From: Bacillota bacterium
GTDB lineage: Bacteria > Bacillota > Clostridia > Peptostreptococcales > Anaerovoracaceae
Assembly: GCA_016287035.1 (NCBI GenBank)
Contig: JAEEVI010000124.1
Coordinates: forward strand, 1-20,068
Reading direction: 5' to 3'
Length of the DNA: 20,068 bases
This document shows positions 6,946 through 15,283 of the stretch, in pieces. Under the pieces are notes generated by a model. It was not told the origin of the DNA and searched no databases. It saw nothing but the letters and a program-made list of their open reading frames with translations. The position numbers were made by a program, and so were the translations under genes. Each line of letters starts with the position of its first letter. Position 1 is the stretch's first letter.

Positions 6946-9210
6946 CTACTTTATCGTGAGCCTTTCTGCCTCTTTATACGGACGGAAGAGCTGGTACAGC
7001 ATCACGGCGAGCAGCGCCGCGGCGACCAGGAGACCTATCACGTTGAAGCCTCCTGTAAAGAGCCTTCCGATCTGGAATACGATCAGGCCTACGGCGTAAG
7101 CGAACAGGCACTGATATCCGATCGCGAACCACGTCCACTTGCGGCTGTTCATCTCGCGCTTTATCGCGCCGATGGCGGCGAAGCACGGAGCGCACAGCAG
7201 ATTGAAGATCATGAACGCGTAAGCGGCAAGCTTGCCGTGTCCGCCGGAGAAGCTGTTGAAGTCCTCGCTGACGCGGTCCCAGATCTGCTCGCCCTCTTCG
7301 CTGAGCTCGTCCTCGCCGTCCTGATCGTCGTAATTATACAGCACGCCGAACGTACCTACAACCTCTTCCTTCGCGACGAGGCCGGTCACGGTCGCGACCG
7401 TCGGCTTCCAGGAACCGAATCCGAGAGGCCTGAATACAGGCGATACCGCGTTGCCGACGCCTGCCAGAAGCGAAGCGTCCATGGGAGCGACGTCCTCTTC
7501 GGGTATGTTCATGCGGTCGGCGAGCGCCGCGGTGTATTCCTCGGTGACGATCGTCTCGTCCTCGAACAGGTTGTCGACCATTCCGAACTGTCCGTTGACC
7601 ATTCCGAATCCGGAGAGGAACCAGATGACGATCGAGCTGAGGAGTATGACCGTGCCGGCGCGCTTTATGAACGACCAGCCGCGCTCCCAGGTGCCGCGCA
7701 GCACGTTCTTGAGCGAAGGCTTGTGATAAGCCGGAAGCTCCATTACGAACGGCGCGGGATCTCCCGCGAACATCTTCGTCTTCTTGAGCATGATGCCGGA
7801 GACGATGATCGCTCCGATACCGATGAAGTACGCGCTCGTGGCTACGAGGCCGCTGCCCGCGAACAGAGCGCCTGCGATAAGTCCGATTATCGGCATCTTC
7901 GCGCCGCAGGGGACGAACGTCGTCGTCATGATGGTCATGCGGCGGTCTCTCTCGTTCTCTATCGTCCTGGAGGCCATGACGCCCGGAACGCCGCAGCCCA
8001 TGCCTACGAGCATCGGGATGAACGACTTTCCGGAAAGTCCGAACCTGCGGAAGATCCTGTCCATGATGAACGCGATACGGGCCATGTAGCCGCAGTCCTC
8101 GAGGATGCACAGCATCAGGAAGAGCACGAGCATCTGAGGCACGAAGCCGAGAACGGCGCCTACGCCGTGGAAGATACCGTCGGAGATGAGGCCGACCAGC
8201 CACGGAGCAAGTCCCCAGCCTTCCATGATCGCGCGCGAGCCGCCTTCGAGGAAGACGCCGCCGAAGACGTCGTTCGTCCAGTCGGTCAGGAAAGAACCGA
8301 ACGGTCCCATCGCGATCCAGTATACGAGGAACATCACGACCGCGAAGATCGGAAGTCCGAGTATCCTGTTCGTGACGACCCTGTCTATCTTATCGGAATT
8401 CGAGAGAGTTCCCTTGTTCGCCTTCTTGTAGCAGGCCTTCATGAGCCCCGCTATGTAGACGTACCTCTCGTTGGTTATGATGCTCTCCGCGTCGTCGTCG
8501 AGCTCCGTCTCGGCGGCCTTTATATCCGCCTCGACGTGATCGAGCACAGCCTTGTCGAGCTTCAGCTTTTCGAGGACCTTCTCGTCGCGCTCGAAGATCT
8601 TTATGGCGTACCAGCGCTGCTGCTCCTCGGGGAGCTTGTCGACCGCGACCTCCTCGATGTGCGCGAGGGCGTGGTCCACGGGACCGGAGAACGTGTGCTG
8701 CGGGACCGTCTTCGCGGACGACGCCGCCATTATGGCCGCGTCCGCGGCCTTTTCCACGTTCTCGCCCTTAAGGGCCGATATCTCGACGATCGTGCAGCCG
8801 AGCTCCCTGCTGAGCTCCTCAACGTTTATCCTGTCGCCGTTCTTGCGGACTATGTCCATCATATTGAGGGCGATGACTACGGGGATGCCGATCTCGACGA
8901 GCTGCGTCGTCAGATACAGATTGCGTTCGAGGTTAGTCGCGTCGACGATGTTGAGGACGACGTCCGGGCGCTCTTCGATCAGGTAATTTCTCGCTACGAC
9001 CTCTTCCAATGTATAAGGAGAAAGAGAATAGATTCCGGGAAGGTCTGTAACGATAACATCCTTATGATCCTTGAGGCGTCCTTCCTTCTTTTCGACCGTG
9101 ACGCCGGGCCAGTTTCCTACGAACTGGTTAGACCCTGTGAGCTCGTTGAACAGCGTCGTCTTGCCGCTGTTCGGGTTGCCCGCCAGGGCTATGCGTATTT
9201 CCTTTGCCAT
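6946..9210 (-). CDS. feoB: Ferrous iron transport protein B
   Basis: FeoB is the membrane protein that brings Fe(II) into the cell, with a cytoplasmic GTPase domain at its N-terminus. The 754-residue protein has every G motif: G1 GNPNSGKT at 11-18, the switch Thr38 in GVTVEKK, G3 DLPG at 56-59, G4 NMMD at 116-119 and G5 SAL at 145-147. A helical linker follows, then the polytopic membrane part from about residue 280. Both Gate regions are present: one contains GCGVPGVMASRTI, the other LLCAPCFAAIGA, each with Cys residues proposed to take part in iron passage. An acidic loop (DDQDGEDELSEEGE) lies between the membrane segments. A GAGGAG ribosome binding site precedes the ATG. It is the third gene of the operon after two feoA genes. 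Confidence 0.98.
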   Translation of the reverse strand: MAKEIRIALAGNPNSGKTTLFNELTGSNQFVGNWPGVTVEKKEGRLKDHKDVIVTDLPGIYSLSPYTLEEVVARNYLIEERPDVVLNIVDATNLERNLYLTTQLVEIGIPVVIALNMMDIVRKNGDRINVEELSRELGCTIVEISALKGENVEKAADAAIMAASSAKTVPQHTFSGPVDHALAHIEEVAVDKLPEEQQRWYAIKIFERDEKVLEKLKLDKAVLDHVEADIKAAETELDDDAESIITNERYVYIAGLMKACYKKANKGTLSNSDKIDRVVTNRILGLPIFAVVMFLVYWIAMGPFGSFLTDWTNDVFGGVFLEGGSRAIMEGWGLAPWLVGLISDGIFHGVGAVLGFVPQMLVLFLMLCILEDCGYMARIAFIMDRIFRRFGLSGKSFIPMLVGMGCGVPGVMASRTIENERDRRMTIMTTTFVPCGAKMPIIGLIAGALFAGSGLVATSAYFIGIGAIIVSGIMLKKTKMFAGDPAPFVMELPAYHKPSLKNVLRGTWERGWSFIKRAGTVILLSSIVIWFLSGFGMVNGQFGMVDNLFEDETIVTEEYTAALADRMNIPEEDVAPMDASLLAGVGNAVSPVFRPLGFGSWKPTVATVTGLVAKEEVVGTFGVLYNYDDQDGEDELSEEGEQIWDRVSEDFNSFSGGHGKLAAYAFMIFNLLCAPCFAAIGAIKREMNSRKWTWFAIGYQCLFAYAVGLIVFQIGRLFTGGFNVIGLLVAAALLAVMLYQLFRPYKEAERLTIK

Positions 9211-9227
9211 AACTGTTCTCCTCTCTT

Positions 9228-9455
9228 TTATACGGCTTCGACTTCGATCATCTCCGCGTCGGCTTTGCGGAGGCTGAGCTCGTAGCCGCGCACTGTTATC
9301 TCCACGGGATCTCCGAGAGGAGCGACCTTTCTGACGTAGATCTCTACCCCCTTCGTTATGCCCATGTCCATGATGCGGCGCTTTATGGCGCCTTCGCCGT
9401 GAAGCCTTACGACCTTCACGGTGCTGCCGATCTTAGTTTCCCTCAGCGTGTTCAT
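9228..9455 (-). CDS. feoA: FeoA domain protein (second feoA)
   Basis: FeoA is a small SH3-like cytoplasmic protein needed for FeoB activity, probably by contact with the FeoB GTPase domain. This one has 75 residues and the classic pattern: a basic stretch VVRLHGEGAIKRRIMDMGITKG followed by short strands ending in GDPVEITVRGYELSLRKADAEMIEV. The MDMGI and LR.ADA segments are diagnostic of the FeoA fold. It begins 12 bases after the first feoA stop and ends 17 bases before feoB, so the three genes are in one transcript. Its sequence differs clearly from the upstream FeoA, so the pair is not a recent duplication. It is the more canonical of the two. Confidence 0.95.
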   Translation of the reverse strand: MNTLRETKIGSTVKVVRLHGEGAIKRRIMDMGITKGVEIYVRKVAPLGDPVEITVRGYELSLRKADAEMIEVEAV

Positions 9456-9467
9456 TCCGTTTCTCCT

Positions 9468-9680
9468 TTAAACCATTATCTTTCCGGCCATCTCGCGGCT
9501 GATAGCGACGCGGGTGTCCTTAACGTTGACTATTAGATTGCCGCCTATATCCGATATTATGCTGACGGTCCCGCCGGCGACAAAGCCCATGTCCTCAAGA
9601 TGCTTCTTCATCTCCGGGCTTCCTCCGACTCTTTTTATGATGTTTTCTTCGCCGGCTGAGGCAAGCGCGAGAGGCATCAT
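9468..9680 (-). CDS. feoA: FeoA domain protein (first feoA)
   Basis: This 70-residue FeoA-type protein leads the ferrous iron operon. It shows LASAGEENIIKRVGGSPEMKKHLEDMGF, the FeoA helix region, followed by the strand segment GTVSIISDIGGNLIVNVKDTRVAISREMAGKIMV. The DTRVAISREMA end matches the FeoA family. Two ATG codons stand in tandem (9680 and 9677); the first is 7 bases from a strong AAGGAGG ribosome binding site, so either could serve. Clostridial feo operons often carry two feoA genes, and their separate roles are not settled. Transcription comes from the strong promoter at 9796-9824 and is probably iron controlled through the surrounding inverted repeats. Confidence 0.93.
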   Translation of the reverse strand: MMPLALASAGEENIIKRVGGSPEMKKHLEDMGFVAGGTVSIISDIGGNLIVNVKDTRVAISREMAGKIMV

Positions 9681-9723
9681 GATCCGACCTCCTTCGATTC
9701 GATCAGAAAAAATTGCGTCTTTG

Positions 9724-9739
9724 ATTAGAAAGGTCTAAC
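9724..9739 (-). promoter_or_regulatory. Inverted-repeat operator copy A (feo leader)
   Basis: ATTAG-AAAGGT-CTAAC on the plus strand is a 16-bp unit with half-sites TTAGA and TCTAA. It lies about 50 bases downstream of the predicted transcription start, in the untranslated leader before the first feoA. It matches RTTAR-N6-YTAAY, the unit found five times around this promoter and twice at the DUF2325 promoter. Confidence 0.6.
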
Positions 9740-9750
9740 CAAGGCCGATA

Positions 9751-9780
9751 ATTAAAGCAGGCTAATTAGCCCGCACTAAC
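9751..9780 (-). promoter_or_regulatory. Overlapping operator pair B and C downstream of the feo promoter
   Basis: Two 16-bp units overlap by 2 bases, a 14-base step: ATTAA-AGCAGG-CTAAT at 9751-9766 and ATTAG-CCCGCA-CTAAC at 9765-9780. Their junction makes the perfect palindrome GGCTAATTAGCC at 9760-9771. The pair starts about 9 bases after the predicted transcription start, a position suited to repression. A DtxR/MntR/IdeR-type metalloregulator is inferred from the TTAG/CTAA arms and the iron genes. Confidence 0.65.
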
Positions 9781-9795
9781 TCATGTGGCACCTTA

Positions 9796-9824
9796 TTTAT
9801 AGCCCCCTGAAAACGTTTTGTCAA
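9796..9824 (-). promoter_or_regulatory. Promoter of the feo operon
   Basis: On the minus strand the -35 box TTGACA (9824-9819) is a full consensus match, the spacer is 17 bases, and the -10 box TATAAA (9801-9796) matches 5 of 6. Transcription should start near 9789, leaving a leader of about 110 bases before the first feoA. A promoter this strong flanked by operators suggests tight repression. Confidence 0.85.
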
Positions 9825-9829
9825 CAGAA

Positions 9830-9859
9830 ATTAGAAATATTTAATTAAATAAGACTAAC
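9830..9859 (-). promoter_or_regulatory. Overlapping operator pair D and E upstream of the feo -35 box
   Basis: Two units again overlap by 2 bases with the same 14-base step as pair B/C: ATTAG-AAATAT-TTAAT at 9830-9845 and ATTAA-ATAAGA-CTAAC at 9844-9859. Each has one degenerate arm. The pair begins 5 bases upstream of the -35 box, so bound protein would abut RNA polymerase. The region is AT-rich, so chance matching is a caveat. Confidence 0.5.
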
Positions 9860-9904
9860 AACGGGAATAATACCGGCGGCCGGAAGCCGGACGGGAAACG
9901 AAGA

Positions 9905-9940
9905 CACTAAAAAAGTCCTGCGCCCTTTCGGACGCAGGAC
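9905..9940 (-). terminator. Terminator of groESL
   Basis: The arms GTCCTGCG (9915-9922) and CGCAGGAC (9933-9940) pair fully, with two further G-C pairs possible inside. On the minus strand the stem is followed by six Ts (9914-9909). It lies about 24 bases after the groEL stop codon. Confidence 0.9.
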
Positions 9941-9963
9941 CTGATCTTATATTCGGCCGGGCC

Positions 9964-11598
<1,635 letters not shown>

Positions 11599-11631
11599 TT
11601 TATCTCACCTCTGATGTGTATCTATCCTTAA

Positions 11632-11901
11632 CTACTCGACGAGCGCGAGGATCTCCTTCTGCTGGAGCATCATCATCTCTACGCCGTTGTCGTTGATCTC
11701 GTTGCCTGCGAACTTCGGGAATATGACTCTGTCGCCGACCTTGAGGGTCATCTTTACTTCGTCCGTTCCGGGACCTACGGCGATGACTTCGCCGATCTGG
11801 GGAGCTTCCTGAGCCTTCGTCGGGAGCAGGATGCCGCCGCTCGTTTTTTCTTCCGCTATGAGCTTGAGAAGAACTCTGTCTCCTAATGGTTTGATAGTCA
11901 T
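11632..11901 (-). CDS. groES: Co-chaperonin GroES (Hsp10)
   Basis: GroES forms the heptameric lid of the GroEL chamber. The protein has 89 residues, slightly shorter than the roughly 94-97 common in the family. It begins MTIKPLGDRVLLK, has the mobile-loop region EEKTSGGILLPTKAQEAPQ at about 17-35 that contacts GroEL, then GEVIAVGPG and KVGDRVIFPKFAGNEI, and ends KEILALVE. An AAGGAG ribosome binding site precedes the ATG. It is the first gene of the heat-shock operon, with CIRCE about 50 bases upstream of the start codon. Confidence 0.98.
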   Translation of the reverse strand: MTIKPLGDRVLLKLIAEEKTSGGILLPTKAQEAPQIGEVIAVGPGTDEVKMTLKVGDRVIFPKFAGNEINDNGVEMMMLQQKEILALVE

Positions 11902-11949
11902 TTTAAAGAACTCCTTCCATTTATGATAATTTTATTTCTGACCTTCTTG

Positions 11950-11976
11950 TTAGCACTCGTTTTTTCTGAGTGCTAA
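11950..11976 (-). promoter_or_regulatory. CIRCE operator (HrcA site) of groESL
   Basis: TTAGCACTC, nine bases, then GAGTGCTAA: a perfect match to the CIRCE consensus. It starts 4 bases downstream of the -10 box, covering the expected transcription start, which fits repression by HrcA with release on heat shock. Confidence 0.97.
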
Positions 11977-11980
11977 ACTT

Positions 11981-12008
11981 ATTATAGCGATATCGGCCCC
12001 AAAGTCAA
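11981..12008 (-). promoter_or_regulatory. Promoter of groESL
   Basis: On the minus strand TTGACT (12008-12003, 5 of 6) is followed after 16 bases by a perfect TATAAT (11986-11981). It is a housekeeping sigma-A type promoter lying directly upstream of CIRCE. Confidence 0.85.
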
Positions 12009-12058
12009 GACCTTCGGGACCGAAAATCGAAGAAAAAACGGTATAGCGGCGGACCGCG

Positions 12059-12865
12059 CTAGCGCCTGTATCCGCGCAGCTCGACCTCCACGCCGAGCAC
12101 GTTGAAATCCGTCATTTTTTTGACGGCCCTGTATATGGCGCGCTGCGCTTCGAGCGCCGCCGTCATGACCGGAGCGCCCTTCTCCGCCTGCACGATGGTG
12201 CGCACGTAGACGCCCTCCTCGCTCAGGTCGCTGCTCGTCCACAGCACCCTGCTTATCCCGTCCGTGTAGCGCATTATTATGGAAACTATGTCCGATATGA
12301 CCTTCTCGGATATCTCGTAGCTGCCCAGATAGCTGTACGTCGGGCGGACGATCGTCTTTTCGATGCCGGAGGTCCTTCCGCCCGCCTGGTAGAAGTTCTT
12401 CTTGGGGTTTACGAAGTATCCGGAGAACCGCTTCTTTACCTGAAAGGTAGGCGCCGGGATGACGTGGGTGCCATCCTCCTGGCGCTTCTTCGAAGCTATT
12501 TCGCGCTGTTCGGGGGTGGTTATATCCTCGATATGGATGATGTCCTCCGGCAGCGGCAGGCCGAGCCTTTCGGCTATGCGGCAGACCATCTCGTCCGAGG
12601 TGCCCAGCACGAGTATCGAGGGCGGATCCTCGCGCCGTATCGCCGCGGCGACCTCGTCCCGGTGCGCGTCGCTCGTGAAGATCGCGGCCTTTACGGCACC
12701 TATCTTCGTGCGCTCCTTTTTCGCCGACCTGCCTGCCTCGATGCTCCCGTTGCATATAAAGAGACCGTCGTCTATGAGCGCGGGGATATCCATGCGCCGG
12801 CAAAGCTCCGACGCATTGTAGCTCTTACCCGTTCCGCTTTTTCCCGACAGACCGTATACGCGCAT
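12059..12865 (-). CDS. P-loop NTPase with C-terminal Asp23/Gls24-like domain, function unknown
   Basis: This 268-residue cytoplasmic protein joins two parts. Residues 1-150 resemble a P-loop fold: Walker A GKSGTGKS at 8-15 directly after a short first strand, a possible Asp pair IDDGLFI at 31-37, and a strand SILVLGTS at 83-90 followed by a helix. Residues 185-265 match the Asp23/Gls24 pattern: ISEKVISDIVSIIMRYTDGI, a short strand pair, then EAQRAIYRAVKKMTDFNVLGVEVEL. Such domains are linked to envelope stress in Gram-positives. No membrane helix is present. The ATG at 12865 is chosen because Walker A then falls at the usual place; an upstream in-frame ATG at 12961 would read through the promoter. 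An AAAGG ribosome binding site precedes it. The substrate and role are unknown. It is divergent from the ferredoxin gene. Confidence 0.8.
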   Translation of the reverse strand: MRVYGLSGKSGTGKSYNASELCRRMDIPALIDDGLFICNGSIEAGRSAKKERTKIGAVKAAIFTSDAHRDEVAAAIRREDPPSILVLGTSDEMVCRIAERLGLPLPEDIIHIEDITTPEQREIASKKRQEDGTHVIPAPTFQVKKRFSGYFVNPKKNFYQAGGRTSGIEKTIVRPTYSYLGSYEISEKVISDIVSIIMRYTDGISRVLWTSSDLSEEGVYVRTIVQAEKGAPVMTAALEAQRAIYRAVKKMTDFNVLGVEVELRGYRR

Positions 12866-12890
12866 GGACCGACCTTTAAAAGAAATAGAT

Positions 12891-12918
12891 TTGACATTTG
12901 CGGTGTTTGTTATATTAT
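12891..12918 (+). promoter_or_regulatory. Promoter of the ferredoxin gene
   Basis: TTGACA (12891-12896, full consensus) is followed after 16 bases by TATTAT (12913-12918, 5 of 6). Transcription should start near 12925 and give a leader of about 48 bases before the ferredoxin ATG. Confidence 0.75.
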
Positions 12919-12942
12919 ATATTTTGTTAATAGTCGCAACAA
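12914..12942 (-). promoter_or_regulatory. Divergent promoter of the P-loop/Asp23 gene
   Basis: On the minus strand TTGTTG (12942-12937, 3 of 6) is followed after 17 bases by a perfect TATAAT (12919-12914). This -10 shares five bases with the -10 of the ferredoxin promoter, so the two promoters overlap almost back to back. Confidence 0.55.
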
Positions 12943-12972
12943 CATTAACATACATTTGCAAGGAGGAAAACT

Positions 12973-13143
12973 ATGGCTTATGTAATCAGTGATGCGTGCA
13001 TCTCCTGCGGTGCCTGCGCTGCAGATTGTCCTGTAGAGGCTATTTCCGAAGGCGACGGCAAGTACGTCATCGACGCTGACGCCTGCATCGAGTGCGGCGC
13101 CTGCGAGAGCACCTGCCCTGTCGGAGCTCCTTCCCAGGCTTAA
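12973..13143 (+). CDS. Clostridial-type 2[4Fe-4S] ferredoxin
   Basis: This 56-residue soluble electron carrier shuttles low-potential electrons between enzymes of anaerobic metabolism, such as pyruvate:ferredoxin oxidoreductase and hydrogenase. Two CxxCxxCxxxCP motifs are present: Cys9, 12, 15 and 19 (CISCGACAADCP) and Cys38, 41, 44 and 48 (CIECGACESTCP), each supplying ligands for two cubane clusters. The internal repeat of AYVISDAC and KYVIDADAC shows the ancient duplication. Length is typical. The AGGAGG ribosome binding site 6 bases before the ATG is excellent, and the gene has its own strong promoter and a strong terminator, so it is a monocistronic, highly expressed unit. Confidence 0.97.
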   Translation: MAYVISDACISCGACAADCPVEAISEGDGKYVIDADACIECGACESTCPVGAPSQA

Positions 13144-13158
13144 ACGCAAAAAGACGGG

Positions 13159-13190
13159 ACCGGCGCGGCCAACGGCCGCGCCGGTTTTTC
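13159..13190 (+). terminator. Terminator of the ferredoxin gene
   Basis: A perfect 12-bp stem, ACCGGCGCGGCC with GGCCGCGCCGGT, has a 3-base AAC loop and runs into TTTTT (13185-13189). Confidence 0.93.
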
Positions 13191-13238
13191 ATTGCTGAGA
13201 GCGCAGGCGCTCCGGCTGTGGAAGCCGCGCGCCGATTA

Positions 13239-13254
13239 TGATAAAATATAATTT
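13239..13254 (+). promoter_or_regulatory. Extended -10 promoter of the ABC-F gene, probably leaderless
   Basis: TG-A-TAAAAT at 13239-13247 is an extended -10 element whose hexamer matches 5 of 6. It ends 7 bases before the A of the ABC-F ATG, so transcription is expected to start at or next to the start codon. The best -35 at 17-base spacing (TGGAAG, 13219-13224) is weak, as is usual for extended -10 promoters. Confidence 0.55.
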
Positions 13255-15237
13255 ATGAGTCTGATATCTGTATCAAAACTCAATAAGTCCTACGGCGTAA
13301 AGCCGGTCCTGGAGGACGTGTCGTTCCACGTCAACAAGGGCGACCGCATAGGCGTCGTCGGAGCGAACGGCGCGGGAAAGAGCACGCTCATAAGGATCCT
13401 CGCCGGAGACCTTCAGCCGGACAGCGGCGATATCTTCCGGGAGCGGGATCTGTCGTTCGGATATCTCAGGCAGCGCGACCACTTCCCCTCAGGCGGCACC
13501 GTCCGCGAGGAGATGGAGCGCATATTCAGCTGGCAGCAGAAGGCCGAAAAACGCCTCGCAGAGCTTACGGAAGAGATGTCCCGGGCTTCGGGACCGGAGG
13601 CGGCCTCTCTCATCGAGGAATACGATTCCCTGAGCCGCGAATTCGCCGAAAGGCGCGGCTACAGCTACAGGAGCGAGATAAAGGGGATCCTCAACAGCCT
13701 CGCGTTCACGGACGACTACCTGGATAAGCCCGTCGACATACTGTCGGGAGGGGAGCGTACGCGGCTCGCGCTCGCGGCCATGCTGCTCGAAGCGCCCGAC
13801 CTGCTGTTCCTCGACGAGCCGACGAACCACCTCGACATAGGCACGCTGAAGTGGCTCGAGCAGTACCTGCGCTCCTACAAGGGCACTCTCGTCATCATCT
13901 CGCACGACAGGTATTTCCTCGACAGGACAGTCAACAGGATATTCGGGATCGAAGGCTGCAAACTGACGGTCTACGAAGGCAACTACAGCTGGTACGCCGA
14001 ACAGAAGCGCCGGATATACGAGGAGCAGCTCCGTCACTACGAGCACGTGCAGGAGGAGATCCGCCGCCAGGAGGACATGATCCGCACGATGAAGGGCCAC
14101 GGCACCGAGCACCTCGTAAAGCGCGCCCAGTCGCGCGAAAAGCGTCTGGCGATGATAGACAGACCCGACAGGCCGGTCGAATACGACGCGCGCATACGCC
14201 TTAAATTCGAAGAGGATCTGCAGAGCGGAACGGACGTGCTGCAGGCGCAGGGCCTTTCCAAGAGCTTCGGCGAGGGCGCGGACAGGAGGCTCCTGTTCGA
14301 GAACGTGGACCTGGACATAAAGCGCGGCGACAGGATATGCCTGGTCGGGCCGAACGGCATCGGAAAGACGACGCTTCTTAAGATGATACTCGGGGAGCTC
14401 CCGGCCGACAGCGGCACGCTGAGGCTCGGGCAGAACGTCATGCCCGGATATTACGATCAGGAGCAGCGGCTCCTCGATCCGGAAAAGACCGTCCTCGACG
14501 AAGTGCACAGCACGTACATCAGATACGATCAGACGGAACTGCGGTCGCTGCTGGGAAGGTTCCTGTTCAGGGGCGACGACGTGTTCAAGAAGGTCAAGGA
14601 TCTTGCGGGAGGCGAAAAGGCGAGGCTGTCACTGCTCAAGCTCATGATGTCCGGCGCGAACCTGCTGCTGATGGACGAGCCGACGAACCACCTCGACATA
14701 CAGGCAAAGGAAGTGTTCGAGGACGCGCTCCTGGAATTTCCGGGGACGCTGATCATAGTCTCGCACGACAGATATCTGCTGAAGAAGATCCCGACGGCCA
14801 TATACGAGCTCGGACCCGACGGCATCGAGATATACCTCGGCGACTACGATTATTACGAAGAGAAGAGCAGCTCCGCGGGTTCGGGAAGAGCGTACCTCTC
14901 GCGCATGGGAAAGGAGCGCATGACGCAGGCGGAAGCGGCCGAAGGCGCCGCCGCGAAGCTGTCGAAACAGGAACGCATCGCGAAGATGCAGGAGGACAAG
15001 GCAAAGGCCGCCGCGAAGCGGAAGGCCGAAAAACAGCTCGCGCAGGCGGAGGAAGCGGTGACGGAGGCCGAGTCTAAAGTAGCGTCCATCGAGGAGCAGC
15101 TGTGCAGGCCCGAGGTGTTCGCCGATCCTTCGAAGTCGGCGGGCCTGAGCGCGGAGCTGGCGCAGGCGAAGGACGAACTGGAGCGCCTGTACGAAGCGTG
15201 GATGACGCTTCAGGAGAGCGCCGAAGCGGAGCTGTGA
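13255..15237 (+). CDS. ABC-F family ribosome-associated ATPase
   Basis: ABC-F proteins are soluble twin-ATPase proteins that bind the ribosomal E site and act on translation. The 660-residue protein has two ABC domains: Walker A GANGAGKST at 36-44, signature LSGGERTRL at 163-171 and Walker B LLFLDEP at 183-189; then GPNGIGKTT at 365-373, signature LAGGEKARL at 450-458 and LLLMDEP at 470-476. A charged linker of about 75 residues at 245-320 fits the P-site tRNA interaction motif. A long helical C-terminal extension at about 565-655 resembles the YdiF/Uup group, so a housekeeping member is more likely than an antibiotic-resistance one. There is no transmembrane part. No ribosome binding site is seen; an in-frame TAA at 13249 fixes 13255 as the first possible ATG. 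The second signature has Ala in place of the usual Ser. Confidence 0.93.
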   Translation: MSLISVSKLNKSYGVKPVLEDVSFHVNKGDRIGVVGANGAGKSTLIRILAGDLQPDSGDIFRERDLSFGYLRQRDHFPSGGTVREEMERIFSWQQKAEKRLAELTEEMSRASGPEAASLIEEYDSLSREFAERRGYSYRSEIKGILNSLAFTDDYLDKPVDILSGGERTRLALAAMLLEAPDLLFLDEPTNHLDIGTLKWLEQYLRSYKGTLVIISHDRYFLDRTVNRIFGIEGCKLTVYEGNYSWYAEQKRRIYEEQLRHYEHVQEEIRRQEDMIRTMKGHGTEHLVKRAQSREKRLAMIDRPDRPVEYDARIRLKFEEDLQSGTDVLQAQGLSKSFGEGADRRLLFENVDLDIKRGDRICLVGPNGIGKTTLLKMILGELPADSGTLRLGQNVMPGYYDQEQRLLDPEKTVLDEVHSTYIRYDQTELRSLLGRFLFRGDDVFKKVKDLAGGEKARLSLLKLMMSGANLLLMDEPTNHLDIQAKEVFEDALLEFPGTLIIVSHDRYLLKKIPTAIYELGPDGIEIYLGDYDYYEEKSSSAGSGRAYLSRMGKERMTQAEAAEGAAAKLSKQERIAKMQEDKAKAAAKRKAEKQLAQAEEAVTEAESKVASIEEQLCRPEVFADPSKSAGLSAELAQAKDELERLYEAWMTLQESAEAEL

Positions 15238-15283
15238 ACAAAGAGGCCGGGGCCGCCCGCGCATCCCGTTTCGCAAAAAAATC

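Noticed and set aside
6940..9285. A 781-codon open frame on the plus strand opposite feoB
   Set aside because: FeoB on the minus strand has every GTPase motif; the plus-strand product has none and is composition-biased.
11950..11976. Counting CIRCE as another copy of the metal-operator repeat because it also has TTAG and CTAA ends
   Set aside because: The arms TTAGCACTC/GAGTGCTAA with a 9-base spacer are the exact HrcA site, and the spacing differs from the 16-bp repeat.
12010..12062. Possible terminator after the P-loop/Asp23 gene
   Set aside because: There is a T run on the minus strand (ACCGTTTTTTC), but the stems before it are short and mismatched, so I could not support a hairpin.
12866..12961. 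A longer start for the P-loop protein at 12961
   Set aside because: It adds 32 residues encoded by the AT-rich promoter region in front of a Walker A that already sits at the right distance from the ATG at 12865.
13247..13252. A perfect TATAAT just before the ABC-F ATG
   Set aside because: It ends only 2 bases before the ATG, so transcription would start inside the gene. The extended -10 a few bases upstream fits better.
15238..15283. Possible terminator after the ABC-F gene
   Set aside because: The GC-rich stretch and the A run do not form a convincing stem followed by Ts on the plus strand.
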